Shown here piece after piece: positions 34,024 through 43,091 of a stretch of DNA of 48,337 bases. The stretch spans positions 1 to 48,337 of the forward strand of contig JBBRCE010000039.1 of NCBI GenBank assembly GCA_038205115.1, given 5' to 3'. The notes under the pieces are model-generated. The model had not been told where the DNA came from. It was given only the letters and a program-made list of their open reading frames with translations, and searched no databases. Every line of letters starts with the position of its first letter. Positions within the stretch are counted from its first letter, which is position 1. The position numbers were made by a program, and so were the translations under genes. The DNA comes from JBBRCE01 sp038205115. GTDB taxonomy: Bacteria; Planctomycetota; Planctomycetia; Pirellulales; JBBRCE01.

Positions 34024-35424
34024 ATGAGCGACAAGTCGCACTTTGACGTGATCGTCATTGGCACGGGCCCCGGGGGCGAAGGCGCCGCGATGCAAGCCGT
34101 CAAGAGCGGCAAAACCTGCTGTGCAGTCGAGATGTTTCATCGCATCGGCGGCAACTGCACCCACATGGGCACGATCCCCAGCAAAGCGCTGCGGTACGCG
34201 GTGGGGCAACTGACGGAAATCAGTCACAACCCGCTGATTCGCGAATCCGGAATTGCGCTGAACATTAGTTTTCGCGACTTGCGACGCTCCGAGCGCGGCG
34301 TGATCGAGCGGCAAGTGGAAATGCGGCGCACGTTTTACGACCGCAACCGCGTGCCGGTACTGCACGGCAAAGCGAACTTGGTGGATGCCCACACGGTGGA
34401 AGTGCTTGAGCCGACGGGCGTCAAACAGGTGCTCTCGGCCGATTATATCGTGCTCGCGCCCGGCTCGCGGCCGTTTCGCCCGGCGAATGTCGATTTTTCG
34501 CATCCGCGAATTTTCGATAGCGACACAATCTTGAATCTGCCGTTTACGCCGCAGTCCATTACCATCTACGGCGCCGGCGTGGTGGGTTGCGAATACACCA
34601 CGATGTTCCGCAATCTGGGGCTCAAGGTCAATCTCGTCAACACACGGCCCAAACTGCTGGAGTTTTTGGACGACGAAATCATCGACGCGCTCTCCTACCA
34701 CATGCGAGACCGCGGCGTGCTGCTGCGACACAACGAAGAATGCGACCGCATCGAAGGTCGCGACGACGGCGTGGTGCTGTATCTGAAAAGCGGCAAGCAG
34801 CTCAAAACCGATGTTCTGCTGTGGGCCAACGGACGCTCCGGCAATTCCGATAATCTCGGCTTGGATAATGTCGGCATCAAGCCCAACAGTCGGGGGCAAA
34901 TCGAAGTCAACGGTAGTTTTCAAACCAGTCAGCCGCACATCTATGCGGTGGGCGATGTGATCGGTCCGCCGTCGCTGGCTAGCGCCGCGTATACGCAAGG
35001 CCGGTCGGCCGCCACGCATTTTCTGACCGGTGAATGTATCCAAAGCAATATTCGCGATATCCCGACCGGCATCTACACCAGTCCGGAAATCAGTTCGCTC
35101 GGCCGCACCGAGCGTGAACTGACCGCCGAGAAAGTGCCGTACGAAGTTGGGCACTCGCAGTTCAAAAGCCTGGCCCGCGCCCAGATCACCGGCAAGACTG
35201 TGGGCATGCTCAAGCTGCTGTTTCATTGCGAAACGCTGCAAATCTTGGGCATTCACTGCTTTGGCGCCAATGCCTCGGAAATCATTCACATCGGGCAGGC
35301 GATCATGAATCAGCCCGGCGAAGCCAACTCGCTGCTGTACTTCATCAACTCGACGTTCAACTATCCGACCATGGCCGAAGCCTACCGCGTGGCCGCGCTC
35401 AACGGCTACAACCGCTTGTTCTAG
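34024..35424 (+). CDS. sthA: Soluble pyridine nucleotide transhydrogenase
   Basis: The 466-residue flavoprotein interconverts NADPH and NADH in the cytoplasm. The FAD site is VIVIGTGPGGEGAAMQA. The next motif, GGNCTHMGTIPSKALRYAV, has Thr where disulfide reductases of the family have the second redox cysteine, which is the mark of SthA as opposed to lipoamide dehydrogenase or mercuric reductase. The NAD site is ITIYGAGVVGCEYTTMFRNL, and HIYAVGDVIGPPSLASAAY carries the second FAD contact. Length equals E. coli SthA. GAGGA lies just before ATG 34024. It stands alone, with its own weak promoter. Confidence 0.95.
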   Translation: MSDKSHFDVIVIGTGPGGEGAAMQAVKSGKTCCAVEMFHRIGGNCTHMGTIPSKALRYAVGQLTEISHNPLIRESGIALNISFRDLRRSERGVIERQVEMRRTFYDRNRVPVLHGKANLVDAHTVEVLEPTGVKQVLSADYIVLAPGSRPFRPANVDFSHPRIFDSDTILNLPFTPQSITIYGAGVVGCEYTTMFRNLGLKVNLVNTRPKLLEFLDDEIIDALSYHMRDRGVLLRHNEECDRIEGRDDGVVLYLKSGKQLKTDVLLWANGRSGNSDNLGLDNVGIKPNSRGQIEVNGSFQTSQPHIYAVGDVIGPPSLASAAYTQGRSAATHFLTGECIQSNIRDIPTGIYTSPEISSLGRTERELTAEKVPYEVGHSQFKSLARAQITGKTVGMLKLLFHCETLQILGIHCFGANASEIIHIGQAIMNQPGEANSLLYFINSTFNYPTMAEAYRVAALNGYNRLF

Positions 35425-35751
35425 CGCTGATCTGCTTGCCGAAAGCCACTGTGCGGCACGGAACAAATACCGTGTCCCACGGTTTCATGACTTAGTCGAC
35501 GATATTTTTTGCATTTATCGTGCATTAAAATAATTGTAATTGCGGTTTACCGCAGGTATAGTCGATTGCAGAAGTAGTGCCGTGGTGTTAGGCACTCTGA
35601 CGCTCCCGAAACGGTGCCAGTGAAATGACTCGACACGACGTTTGGATGTCGTAGCCGGTTCCATGCGTGGAAATCGACGTTTACGAAGCCAAATCGTGCG
35701 GGGCAGCGTGTTCTTGGACCCGTCCGGTTGCGCCGTTTGACGAGAAATCCG
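35425..35751 (+). other. Regulatory region before the response regulator gene
   Basis: This 327-base gap is AT-richer than its surroundings around 35500-35565 and holds the promoter described separately. Downstream of that promoter the leader of about 180 bases contains no obvious gene or terminator. Just after sthA, CACGG (35457-35461) and CCGTG (35470-35474) could form a small hairpin without a T-tract. Confidence 0.4.
35534..35562 (+). promoter_or_regulatory. Promoter with palindromic operator in the spacer
   Basis: TTGTAA at 35534-35539 and TATAGT at 35557-35562 are 17 bases apart, matching four and five of six consensus bases. The palindrome TGCGGTTTACCGCA (35541-35554, 5-base arms around TTTA) fills the spacer. 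A protein bound there would block RNA polymerase, so this is a likely repressor site. The regulator downstream could act on it, but that is inference. Confidence 0.55.
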
Positions 35752-36378
35752 ATGGACGATTCGCCCGTTCTGTTTGTCGTCGACGAAGACCAGCATTGGT
35801 TAACGGTCTGTCAGAACAGCCTTGAAGACGCGGGATACCGCACCCGTTGCTTTCTCGGCGTCGAGCCGTTTCTTTACGAGGTTCCCAATGATGCCTACGG
35901 CGTGCTGGTGGCGGATTTTCATCTGCCGGGCGTCAGCAGCGCTGCGCTGCAGCAGCGGATGATGGCCTCGCATTCGTTGATGTCGCTGGTTGTGGTTTTG
36001 ACGACGCCCGACGTGGCGTCGGCCGTCATGGCAATGGAGCGTGGTGCCGTAACGGTGCTTGAGAAGCCGTTCAGCTCCGAGCATTTGATCCAATCCGTGA
36101 ACAAGGCGATCAAGCAAGCACGCCCGCGCGGTCAATTGGAGGCTGACGTCTGGTGCCGCTGGAATTCGCTGAGCGACGAAGAACGCCGGGTGATGCAATG
36201 CGTGGCGTCTGGAATGCCGAACAAACGCATGGCGTTGTGTTTGAAGATCAGTTCGCGGACGCTCGATCGGCGCCGCGCATCGGTGATGGATAAAATGCAG
36301 GTCGAATCGACCGCCGAACTGGCGAGAATTTGGGAGCAATTCGGCGGCTTCGGATTCGGCTCTTCCGAAATTACCTGA
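35752..36378 (+). CDS. FixJ/NarL-type response regulator
   Basis: The 208-residue product has a receiver domain (1-120) and a LuxR-type helix-turn-helix (about 140-200). The acidic pocket is VVDEDQ, the phosphoacceptor is Asp55 in VLVADFHLPG, and the switch lysine is in VLEKPF. The C-terminal domain reads LSDEERRVMQCVASGMPNKR, then ALCLKISSRTLDRRRASVMD, as in FixJ-like proteins. No histidine kinase is adjacent, so it is an orphan in this window. The ATG at 35752 follows GAGAAA; the open frame from 35728 adds eight basic residues. A promoter with a built-in operator lies about 190 bases upstream. Confidence 0.88.
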   Translation: MDDSPVLFVVDEDQHWLTVCQNSLEDAGYRTRCFLGVEPFLYEVPNDAYGVLVADFHLPGVSSAALQQRMMASHSLMSLVVVLTTPDVASAVMAMERGAVTVLEKPFSSEHLIQSVNKAIKQARPRGQLEADVWCRWNSLSDEERRVMQCVASGMPNKRMALCLKISSRTLDRRRASVMDKMQVESTAELARIWEQFGGFGFGSSEIT

Positions 36379-36542
36379 TCGCATTGCCAGGCGCTGACTC
36401 GCCGCGGTTGCTCAGTCTCTCGCTCGGCCGCGCGCGTTGCCCAATGAACTGGGCCGGCCGGATGTTTCCCCGGCGCGCCGTTTTTGCTTATATTCAAGCC
36501 ATCGCCTTTGACCTTCACCCTGCGCACTGTTGATTCCACACC

Positions 36543-38378
36543 GTGTATTGTTTTTTGACGATGACCCTGGGAGGCCGCGCCGGCGCCAACTACACGCTCG
36601 AACCGGCGGAAGAGAATCGCATTGGGCGCGGCACGGAGTGCGCGGTGATGCTCACCGATCCGCTCTGCTCGCGGGTACATGCCGTGATCACCTGCGATCG
36701 TCACGGCTGGCGACTGCGCGATAACGGCAGTCGTAATGGCACCTACGTCAACAATCAAAAAGTTGACGAAGCCATGCTGGCCGACGGTCATTACATCCGC
36801 ATTGGCTCGGTGGAATTGACGTTTCACCTCTCGACCGAGCCGCCGACCGTCAACACCGACGGCGCGCCCAATTTTACGCAAACCATCATTCGCGATAAAG
36901 CCGTCGATCCGCACGACACCGGCAACGCGGCCATTGCCGCCATTCAGGACACCCAGCAGGCCAAGCAGCTTTTGGTGCTGTATCAACTGGCGATCAAACT
37001 GGTGGGTTGCGACGACCCCAACGAAGTGGTGCGGATTTCGCTGGACCTGCTCCGCGATCAAACGGCCGCTTCGGTCGTCGGCTTTTTGTGGGTCAACGAC
37101 GAAGGCAAATTGAAAACCAAGTTGGTTATTCCCGAGGACGCGGCTGGCGGCGTGCAACTCAACGACGATCTCACGGCACTCGTCGCCGAGCAAAAACATG
37201 CCATTTGGATTGCCAAGCAGCGTGGCTCCGTCAGCGGCGCGGCCGGTCATTATGCCGACGCGCTCTGCGTGCCGCTGGTTCGCCAGCGGACCACGCTGGG
37301 CGCTATTCACGTTTATCTCGAACGCGGTCGCTTTCGACAATTGGACTTTGACTTCTCCATTTCGCTGGCCAACATCATGGCCGCCGCGCTGATGCGCGCC
37401 CGCAGCCAAAGCACGCTGCGGGCGAACTACGATCGCCTGGCCGCCCGCAATGCTGACCAAGACGAACTCATCGGCCGCAGTCCGGCCATGACCGAATTGA
37501 AAACCAAGATCGGCAAATTTGCCCGCGCCACGGGCAGCGTGCTGGTCCGCGGCGAAAGCGGCTCTGGCAAGGAGCTTGTGGCCCGGGCGCTGCATCGCGC
37601 GAGTTCACGCGCCGATCGCCCGATGCTATCCGTCAATTGCGCCGCCATTCCGCGCGACCTAATGGAAAGCCAATTGTTTGGCCACACCAAAGGCGCGTTC
37701 ACCGGCGCCGAACGCGATCATGCCGGTTACTTTCAACAGGCCGATCTCGGTACGCTGTTTCTCGACGAAGTGGGCGAAATGACGCTCGAAGGCCAGGCAA
37801 AACTGCTGCGAATTCTCGAAGGGCATCCGTTCTTGCCCGTCGGCAGCACGCGCGAAATGAGCGTGGATGTGCGCGTGATTGCCGCCACCAACCAGGATTT
37901 GCAAACCTACGTCAAGGAGCGGAAATTTCGCGAGGACTTGTATTACCGGTTGAGCGTGTTCGAACTGTACATTCCGCCGCTGCGTCAGCGCGGCGCGGAC
38001 ATTGGCATCCTGATGGATTTCTTTCTCGATCATTTCCGTCATCAGCACGGCCGTCCGGGCTTGGAATTCTCCGACGCCGCTCGCCAACGGCTGCTGGCCT
38101 ATCATTGGCCCGGCAATGTGCGGCAATTGCGCAACGTGATCGATAGCGCCGTTGTGCTGGCCAGCGATCACACGATCGAACCGGTCGATGTTGGCCTCCG
38201 CGACGCCGGTGGCGATAGCGGCGAACTTGAGTCGCTCAAGATCGACGACTGGGAGCGCCGGTTGATTAACGAAGCGCTCAAACGCACCGCAGGAAACGTG
38301 CCTGAGGCGGCCAAACTGCTGGGCATTGGCCGCGCCACGCTCTATCGTAAGATCGAAGAATACGGCATTTCGCGGTAG
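36543..38378 (+). CDS. Sigma-54-dependent activator with FHA and GAF domains
   Basis: The 611-residue product has four parts. Residues 1-95 form an FHA domain (NRIGRGTECAVMLTD, LCSRVHAVI, DNGSRNGTYVNNQKV) that binds phosphothreonine. Residues about 135-290 look like a GAF sensor. Residues about 310-545 are the AAA+ domain with Walker A GESGSGKE near 337, the sigma-54 contact loop GAFTGA at 384 and GTLFLDEVGEM as Walker B. A Fis-type helix-turn-helix ends the chain (NVPEAAKLLGIGRATLYRKI). The GTG at 36543 keeps the first FHA strand; ATG 36561 would cut into it. Such proteins activate sigma-54 promoters in response to Ser/Thr kinase signals. A soluble Ser/Thr kinase lies 6 kb upstream. Confidence 0.9.
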   Translation: MYCFLTMTLGGRAGANYTLEPAEENRIGRGTECAVMLTDPLCSRVHAVITCDRHGWRLRDNGSRNGTYVNNQKVDEAMLADGHYIRIGSVELTFHLSTEPPTVNTDGAPNFTQTIIRDKAVDPHDTGNAAIAAIQDTQQAKQLLVLYQLAIKLVGCDDPNEVVRISLDLLRDQTAASVVGFLWVNDEGKLKTKLVIPEDAAGGVQLNDDLTALVAEQKHAIWIAKQRGSVSGAAGHYADALCVPLVRQRTTLGAIHVYLERGRFRQLDFDFSISLANIMAAALMRARSQSTLRANYDRLAARNADQDELIGRSPAMTELKTKIGKFARATGSVLVRGESGSGKELVARALHRASSRADRPMLSVNCAAIPRDLMESQLFGHTKGAFTGAERDHAGYFQQADLGTLFLDEVGEMTLEGQAKLLRILEGHPFLPVGSTREMSVDVRVIAATNQDLQTYVKERKFREDLYYRLSVFELYIPPLRQRGADIGILMDFFLDHFRHQHGRPGLEFSDAARQRLLAYHWPGNVRQLRNVIDSAVVLASDHTIEPVDVGLRDAGGDSGELESLKIDDWERRLINEALKRTAGNVPEAAKLLGIGRATLYRKIEEYGISR

Positions 38379-38436
38379 GTAACGGCACTGGCCGTTGTGC
38401 AGGTGTCTCGCGGTCGATCGTTGGAAAGCCCGAGTC

Positions 38437-39108
38437 TTACTGCTTCCGCAGCGCGTTCAGCACATCCACCAAATCTTCTTGATTTTCGGCTGTGTTGCGG
38501 ATCACCATGACATTCAGGCCGGGAAAGAATTTGATCGAGCCGTTGCCGCCATTCACATCCCAAGAACCGGGGGCAATGGTGCCTTGAATGACGTCGATCA
38601 GTTGCTGACCGTAGTCAGCTTGCTTGTTGGAATTGTTTCCGCCGTTGGCGCCCGCCGCGCCTTTGCCGCCTGGCGGAAGCAATTGCTGGCCGAGCACGCC
38701 ATCCGCGCCGGCCGGACGATCGGCGGCCGCAACATGCGCCGGATCGTTACGCTGTTGACGGGCGATTGCCGCTTTGGCTTCGGCATCCATTTTTTGAAGT
38801 CGCGAGCGAATCACGCCGGCCAGATTGATGCGGTCGTCTTTAACCATTTGCGTATCGTGCTGCAATTCGTCGAACAGCAAAGCCAACTGGCGGGCGGCTT
38901 CCACGCGGGCCGCGCCTTCGCTGGTGGCGGCCGTCTTAAGCGCCGCACGTACCGCCTCGCGTAATTGCTGCGGCGTCCGCAGGGCCGCGGGCGCTTGCGT
39001 GCTGGCTTGCGCTCGGGCCGCTGGCGGGTTGGGGCTGTTGCTGGACGTGCCATCGATTGGCTGAACCGCCAGCGCCATTGTCATCAGCAAGAGTTCGACC
39101 GTAGCCAT
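38437..39108 (-). CDS. Exported protein with a C-terminal domain common in planctomycetes
   Basis: The 223-residue product starts with a hydrophobic segment (VELLLMTMALAVQPIDG) that may be a signal peptide. An Ala/Gln-rich helical region (about 40-110) and a Gly/Asn linker follow. The last 60 residues (DYGQQLIDVIQGTIAPGSWD, then GSIKFFPGLNVMVIRNTAEN and LVDVLNAL) resemble the small alpha/beta repeats at the N-terminus of secretins and in many planctomycete proteins. That resemblance is inference. AAGGA eight bases upstream supports ATG 39108 over 39117. It converges with the FHA regulator and is divergent from aspS. Function is unknown. Confidence 0.7.
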   Translation of the reverse strand: MATVELLLMTMALAVQPIDGTSSNSPNPPAARAQASTQAPAALRTPQQLREAVRAALKTAATSEGAARVEAARQLALLFDELQHDTQMVKDDRINLAGVIRSRLQKMDAEAKAAIARQQRNDPAHVAAADRPAGADGVLGQQLLPPGGKGAAGANGGNNSNKQADYGQQLIDVIQGTIAPGSWDVNGGNGSIKFFPGLNVMVIRNTAENQEDLVDVLNALRKQ

Positions 39109-39393
39109 AGCCGGCATCCTTGTTTTCGGTGATCAGCGGAACGTCGCAACCACGTGCGTTCTTCAAGGCATCATCCTACAGAATTGCTCGAATCGTCTCA
39201 ATTTCTTTTTTGGCGACGAACGAAATTTTATCGCGAACCTCGATTTTTCGGCCAATTCGGCCGTTCGTTCTGGCCATTGGCAGCGCAGATTGCCGCCGCC
39301 CCGCGGGTCGCGGCTTCTCTTTGCGCCGGCTCGCAGGCAGCTTAGAATGGGCGATTCGATTTCTGGACCGACTTTTTCCGAGGAATGACGAGC

Positions 39394-41163
39394 GTGATTC
39401 GAACTCATACGTGCGGCGAACTGCGGATAGAACATGTCGGCCAGACGGTCACGCTTTGCGGCTGGGTCGATAAAAATCGTGATCACCGCGGGGTGCTGTT
39501 CGTCGATCTTCGCGACCGCTACGGCAAAACCCAAGTGGTGTTCGACCCCGATTGCGGCCCGCAAGTGCAAGAAACTGCTCGTTCGCTCCGCGCGGAGTGG
39601 GTGATCAAAGTGGTGGGCGTGGTCGAACATCGGCCCGAAGGCACAGTCAACGCCAAGCTACCGACGGGCGAAATCGAAGTTCGCTGCCAGAGCGTGGAAG
39701 TGCTGAATCGCAGTGTCACGCCGCCGTTTCAACCCAGCAGCGAAGATTTGCCCGGCGAAGATATTCGGCTGAAATATCGGTTTCTCGATTTGCGTCGTCC
39801 CGAGATGCAGCGGATCATGTTCCTCCGCAGCCGCATCATCAAGACCATGCGAGACTACTTCGACGAGCACAATTTCATCGACGTCGAAACGCCGATGCTC
39901 GGCCGCAGTACGCCCGAGGGTGCCCGCGATTATTTGGTGCCCAGCCGCGTGAACAAGGGCTCGTTTTATGCGCTGCCGCAGTCGCCGCAGCTTTACAAGC
40001 AAATTTTGATGGTGGCTGGTTACGATCGCTATGTGCAGGTCGCCCGCTGCTTCCGCGACGAAGACCTGCGGGCAGATCGCCAGCCCGAGTTCACGCAGTT
40101 GGACTTGGAAATGACGTTTGTCGATGCCGACGACATCATCGGCATGATCGAAGGCTTGGTGGCACGCGTCGGCAAAGAACTGCTAGGCTTGGACGTCAAG
40201 CTGCCGCTGCCGCGCATGACCTACGACGAGGCGATGGAGCGGTTTGGGCACGATGCGCCGGACTTGCGGTTTGGCATGGAATTGATCGACTTGACGGACC
40301 TGGCAAAAACGGCCGAATTCCGCGTGTTCCGCGCCGTAGCCGATGGCGGCGGACGCGTCCGCGGCATCACCGCCAAGAGCGCGGCCGACAAGTTTTCTCG
40401 CAAAGACATCGACGAACTGACCGTTTGGGTGCAACAGATTTCCGGCGCCAAAGGCCTTGCCTGGTTCAAGGTTGAAGCCGACGGCAAACTGGCTTCGCCC
40501 ATCGCCAAAAACTTCACGCCGGAACTTCTCGCGCAGATCAGCCAACGGATGAGCGCCGCCCCCGGCGACTTGCTGCTGATCATTGCCGATCGCTTCGAGG
40601 TCAGTTGCAAGGCGCTGTACGGTTTGCGAAAACGGCTCGGCGAGCAACTCAAACTTTACGATCCCAAGGCGATGAATTTCTCCTGGATCGTCGAGTTTCC
40701 GATGTTCGCTTACGACGAAGAAGAAAAAGGCTGGGCGGCCATGCATCACCCGTTCACGGCCCCGCGAACGCAAGACTTCGAACTGCTGAAAACCGATCCT
40801 GGCAAGTGTCGCGCGCAAGCCTATGATCTGGTAATCAACGGTTCCGAGGCCGGCGGCGGCACCATCCGAATTCACGACCAAGAGCAGCAATCGCAAGTCT
40901 TCGAACTGCTGGGTATCGATCGCGAAACGGCCCGCAGCCGCTTTGGCTTCTTGCTCGACGCACTGCAATTTGGCGCACCGCCGCACGGCGGCATCGCCCT
41001 GGGCATCGATCGCTGGGTGATGCTGTTCGGCGGGCTGGACAACATCCGCGACTGCATTGCCTTCCCTAAAACGCAACGCGCCACCGACTTGATGACCGAA
41101 GCGCCGGGCGACGTCAGCCCCAAGCAACTCCGCGAACTCGGCATCAAAATCGATAAAGGCTAG
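39394..41163 (+). CDS. aspS: Aspartyl-tRNA synthetase, bacterial type
   Basis: The 589-residue class II synthetase charges tRNA-Asp. The anticodon-binding OB fold (TLCGWVDKNRDHRGVLFVDL) comes first. Motif 2 lies in VQVARCFRDEDLRADRQPEF, a GAD-type insertion around residues 290-410 marks the bacterial form, and motif 3 is GIALGIDRWVMLFGG. I prefer the GTG at 39394: GAGGA then lies nine bases upstream and the protein begins IRTHTCGEL like its relatives. The ATG at 39385 sits directly on the GAGGA. The His in NRDHRGV, where Asp-specific enzymes tend to have Leu, suggests a non-discriminating enzyme that also charges tRNA-Asn; this is inference. Confidence 0.95.
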   Translation: MIRTHTCGELRIEHVGQTVTLCGWVDKNRDHRGVLFVDLRDRYGKTQVVFDPDCGPQVQETARSLRAEWVIKVVGVVEHRPEGTVNAKLPTGEIEVRCQSVEVLNRSVTPPFQPSSEDLPGEDIRLKYRFLDLRRPEMQRIMFLRSRIIKTMRDYFDEHNFIDVETPMLGRSTPEGARDYLVPSRVNKGSFYALPQSPQLYKQILMVAGYDRYVQVARCFRDEDLRADRQPEFTQLDLEMTFVDADDIIGMIEGLVARVGKELLGLDVKLPLPRMTYDEAMERFGHDAPDLRFGMELIDLTDLAKTAEFRVFRAVADGGGRVRGITAKSAADKFSRKDIDELTVWVQQISGAKGLAWFKVEADGKLASPIAKNFTPELLAQISQRMSAAPGDLLLIIADRFEVSCKALYGLRKRLGEQLKLYDPKAMNFSWIVEFPMFAYDEEEKGWAAMHHPFTAPRTQDFELLKTDPGKCRAQAYDLVINGSEAGGGTIRIHDQEQQSQVFELLGIDRETARSRFGFLLDALQFGAPPHGGIALGIDRWVMLFGGLDNIRDCIAFPKTQRATDLMTEAPGDVSPKQLRELGIKIDKG

Positions 41164-41357
41164 CGCCCGTTCGGTGGTTGCGGCCCAACTTGAATCCGTT
41201 GTTGAATACTTCCTCAAGCTTCGTTTGACGACTCTTGAGAGTGGTTCCATGTCCAGTTAACATCATACGACTGGCATCGTCCAGCGGCCGATAAATGAAC
41301 GTCGCCAGACGAGTCGTTTGCCGTAGGATTGACCGGGCCTCAACCAAGGGTAATTCA

Positions 41358-43091
41358 ATGACATTTTCTCTTTTGGCACTCTTTCTCGTTGCGCTCACGG
41401 CTTCAGCGCTTCTCGCGCGATACTCCTTTCAAGTCCGGGCCGAACTGCGCGAACTGGAAACGGACATAGCGACTCACCAAGGCACGATCGCACAATTAAA
41501 AGGACAACTGCAATCGGTCGTAACGAAGTACAACGGAAATGTTAAGCGTTGGAACGAGATGGCCAATTCAATGAATGTCGAGATGCAGCGGCTCGCTCAA
41601 TACCGAACCATTGCTGATGCTGACACCGCGGCAAAACGAATGCGAGACGAGGCGGTTGCCCTTTCTGAGAAGACGAAATTGGAAGCTTCGTTGCTGCTTG
41701 AGAGCGCCGAGAGAACCGCGACGGACATCAAGAAGAATGCGAGTGACGTAGCGGCTGCCGCAACGGATGAGGCAAAGAGAAAGTCAAAAGCATTAACCAC
41801 CGAGACCGAGGCCATTTTCAATTCGGCCACCACTCAAGCCGCCAAAATGATTGCCGAAGCCGGTAAGAAGGCCGAGGAGATTGCGGGCTATGCGTATCAT
41901 GCGATGCAAAACCTGGCAGTGCTCGAAAAGGCCGCCAAGGCAATGAAGAACACGGTCGATGGCTACGGCGATCAATACATCGTTCCGCCGCAGAACTTAT
42001 TCGACTCATTGGCCGATGATTTTGGCCACCTCCAAGCGGGCTGGGAGTTGAAGCGTGCGCGCGAGTGCGTAAAAGCAATGGTAAAAAACGGGACGGCCGC
42101 TGCATGCGACTACGCCGAGGCGCACCGCCGAGAAACCGCAATTCATTTTGTCGTCGATGCGTTCAACGGCAAGGTCGACTCGATTCTGGCTCGCGCCAAA
42201 CAAGAGAATGCCGGCAAACTCGCGCAGCAGATTCGCGATGCGTTTGCGCTGGTCAACTTAAATGGCAAGGCTTTTCGCGACGCTCGGATCACCGAAGCAT
42301 TTTTAGACGCGCGCCTGGATGAACTGAAGTGGGCTGCCGCGGTGCAGCACCTTGCCGCGCAAGAGCGTGAAGAACAACGCGACGTGAAGGAGCAAGCGCG
42401 AGAAGAAGCGCGCGCTGCCAAGGAAATCGAGAAGGCCATGCGTGAGTCTGCCAAGGAAGAAGCCGTTCTCGAAAAAGCGATGGCTCAGGCCAGAGAGCAA
42501 CTCGAGCACGCAACCGATGAACAAAAGGCGCTTTATGAGGCAAGACTCGCCGAAATGGAGCAGCGACTTAGGGAAGCAATGGAGCGTAAGGACCGTGCGC
42601 GCTCGATGGCCGAGCAAACCAAGCGCGGGCATGTCTACATCATTTCCAACATCGGCTCGCTCGGAGACGATGTGCTCAAAATCGGCCTGACTCGCCGCTG
42701 GGATCCGCATGACCGAGTCAACGAACTTGGCGGGGCAAGCGTACCGTTCGGCTTTGACGTACACGCGATGATCTTGAGCGAGAATGCACCGGAACTAGAA
42801 AAAAAACTTCACGAGCACTTCACGCTCCAGCAAGTCAATAAAGTTAACCATCGCAAAGAGTTTTTCCGCGTCTCGACGGTGGAAGTCCGCAAAGAAATCG
42901 AGAATCTCGGGCTAAATGGAGTTTCTTGGACAATGACCGCCGCGGCCAAGGAGTATCGAGAGACCTTGGCAACCGAACAAAAGCTCGCGGGCAGTACGGC
43001 CGAAAAGGAGCGATGGGTCAGCAGACAAAAACGGCTCGAAATTGAATCGAGTGCGGGCGAATTGGTTGGCGCAGGTGTTGATGACGAGTAA
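41358..43091 (+). CDS. Membrane-anchored DUF4041 / GIY-YIG (T5orf172) nuclease, SNIPE-like
   Basis: The 577-residue product begins with one membrane span (residues 2-21, TFSLLALFLVALTASALLAR) and a coiled coil (about 25-60). A second helical, Ala/Glu/Lys-rich stretch (about 90-180) precedes a DUF4041 region (about 185-345), with YGDQYIVPP and RRETAIHFVVDAFNGKVDSI. A charged coiled coil (about 335-422) leads into a T5orf172-type GIY-YIG nuclease (424-515): GHVYIISN with Tyr427, KIGLTRR (441-447), and SENAPELEKKLHEHF with the likely catalytic Glu481. This domain order is that of SNIPE, a membrane nuclease described as cutting phage DNA during injection. AAGGG seven bases before ATG 41358 fixes the start. 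It stands alone between aspS and a TPR gene. Confidence 0.88.
   Translation: MTFSLLALFLVALTASALLARYSFQVRAELRELETDIATHQGTIAQLKGQLQSVVTKYNGNVKRWNEMANSMNVEMQRLAQYRTIADADTAAKRMRDEAVALSEKTKLEASLLLESAERTATDIKKNASDVAAAATDEAKRKSKALTTETEAIFNSATTQAAKMIAEAGKKAEEIAGYAYHAMQNLAVLEKAAKAMKNTVDGYGDQYIVPPQNLFDSLADDFGHLQAGWELKRARECVKAMVKNGTAAACDYAEAHRRETAIHFVVDAFNGKVDSILARAKQENAGKLAQQIRDAFALVNLNGKAFRDARITEAFLDARLDELKWAAAVQHLAAQEREEQRDVKEQAREEARAAKEIEKAMRESAKEEAVLEKAMAQAREQLEHATDEQKALYEARLAEMEQRLREAMERKDRARSMAEQTKRGHVYIISNIGSLGDDVLKIGLTRRWDPHDRVNELGGASVPFGFDVHAMILSENAPELEKKLHEHFTLQQVNKVNHRKEFFRVSTVEVRKEIENLGLNGVSWTMTAAAKEYRETLATEQKLAGSTAEKERWVSRQKRLEIESSAGELVGAGVDDE

Noticed and set aside
34009..35466. 485-codon minus-strand frame opposite sthA
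   Set aside because: sthA is certain. The antisense product resembles no protein.
36132..37595. 487-codon minus-strand frame across the response regulator and FHA gene
   Set aside because: It crosses two well-supported genes in antisense and has mirror composition.
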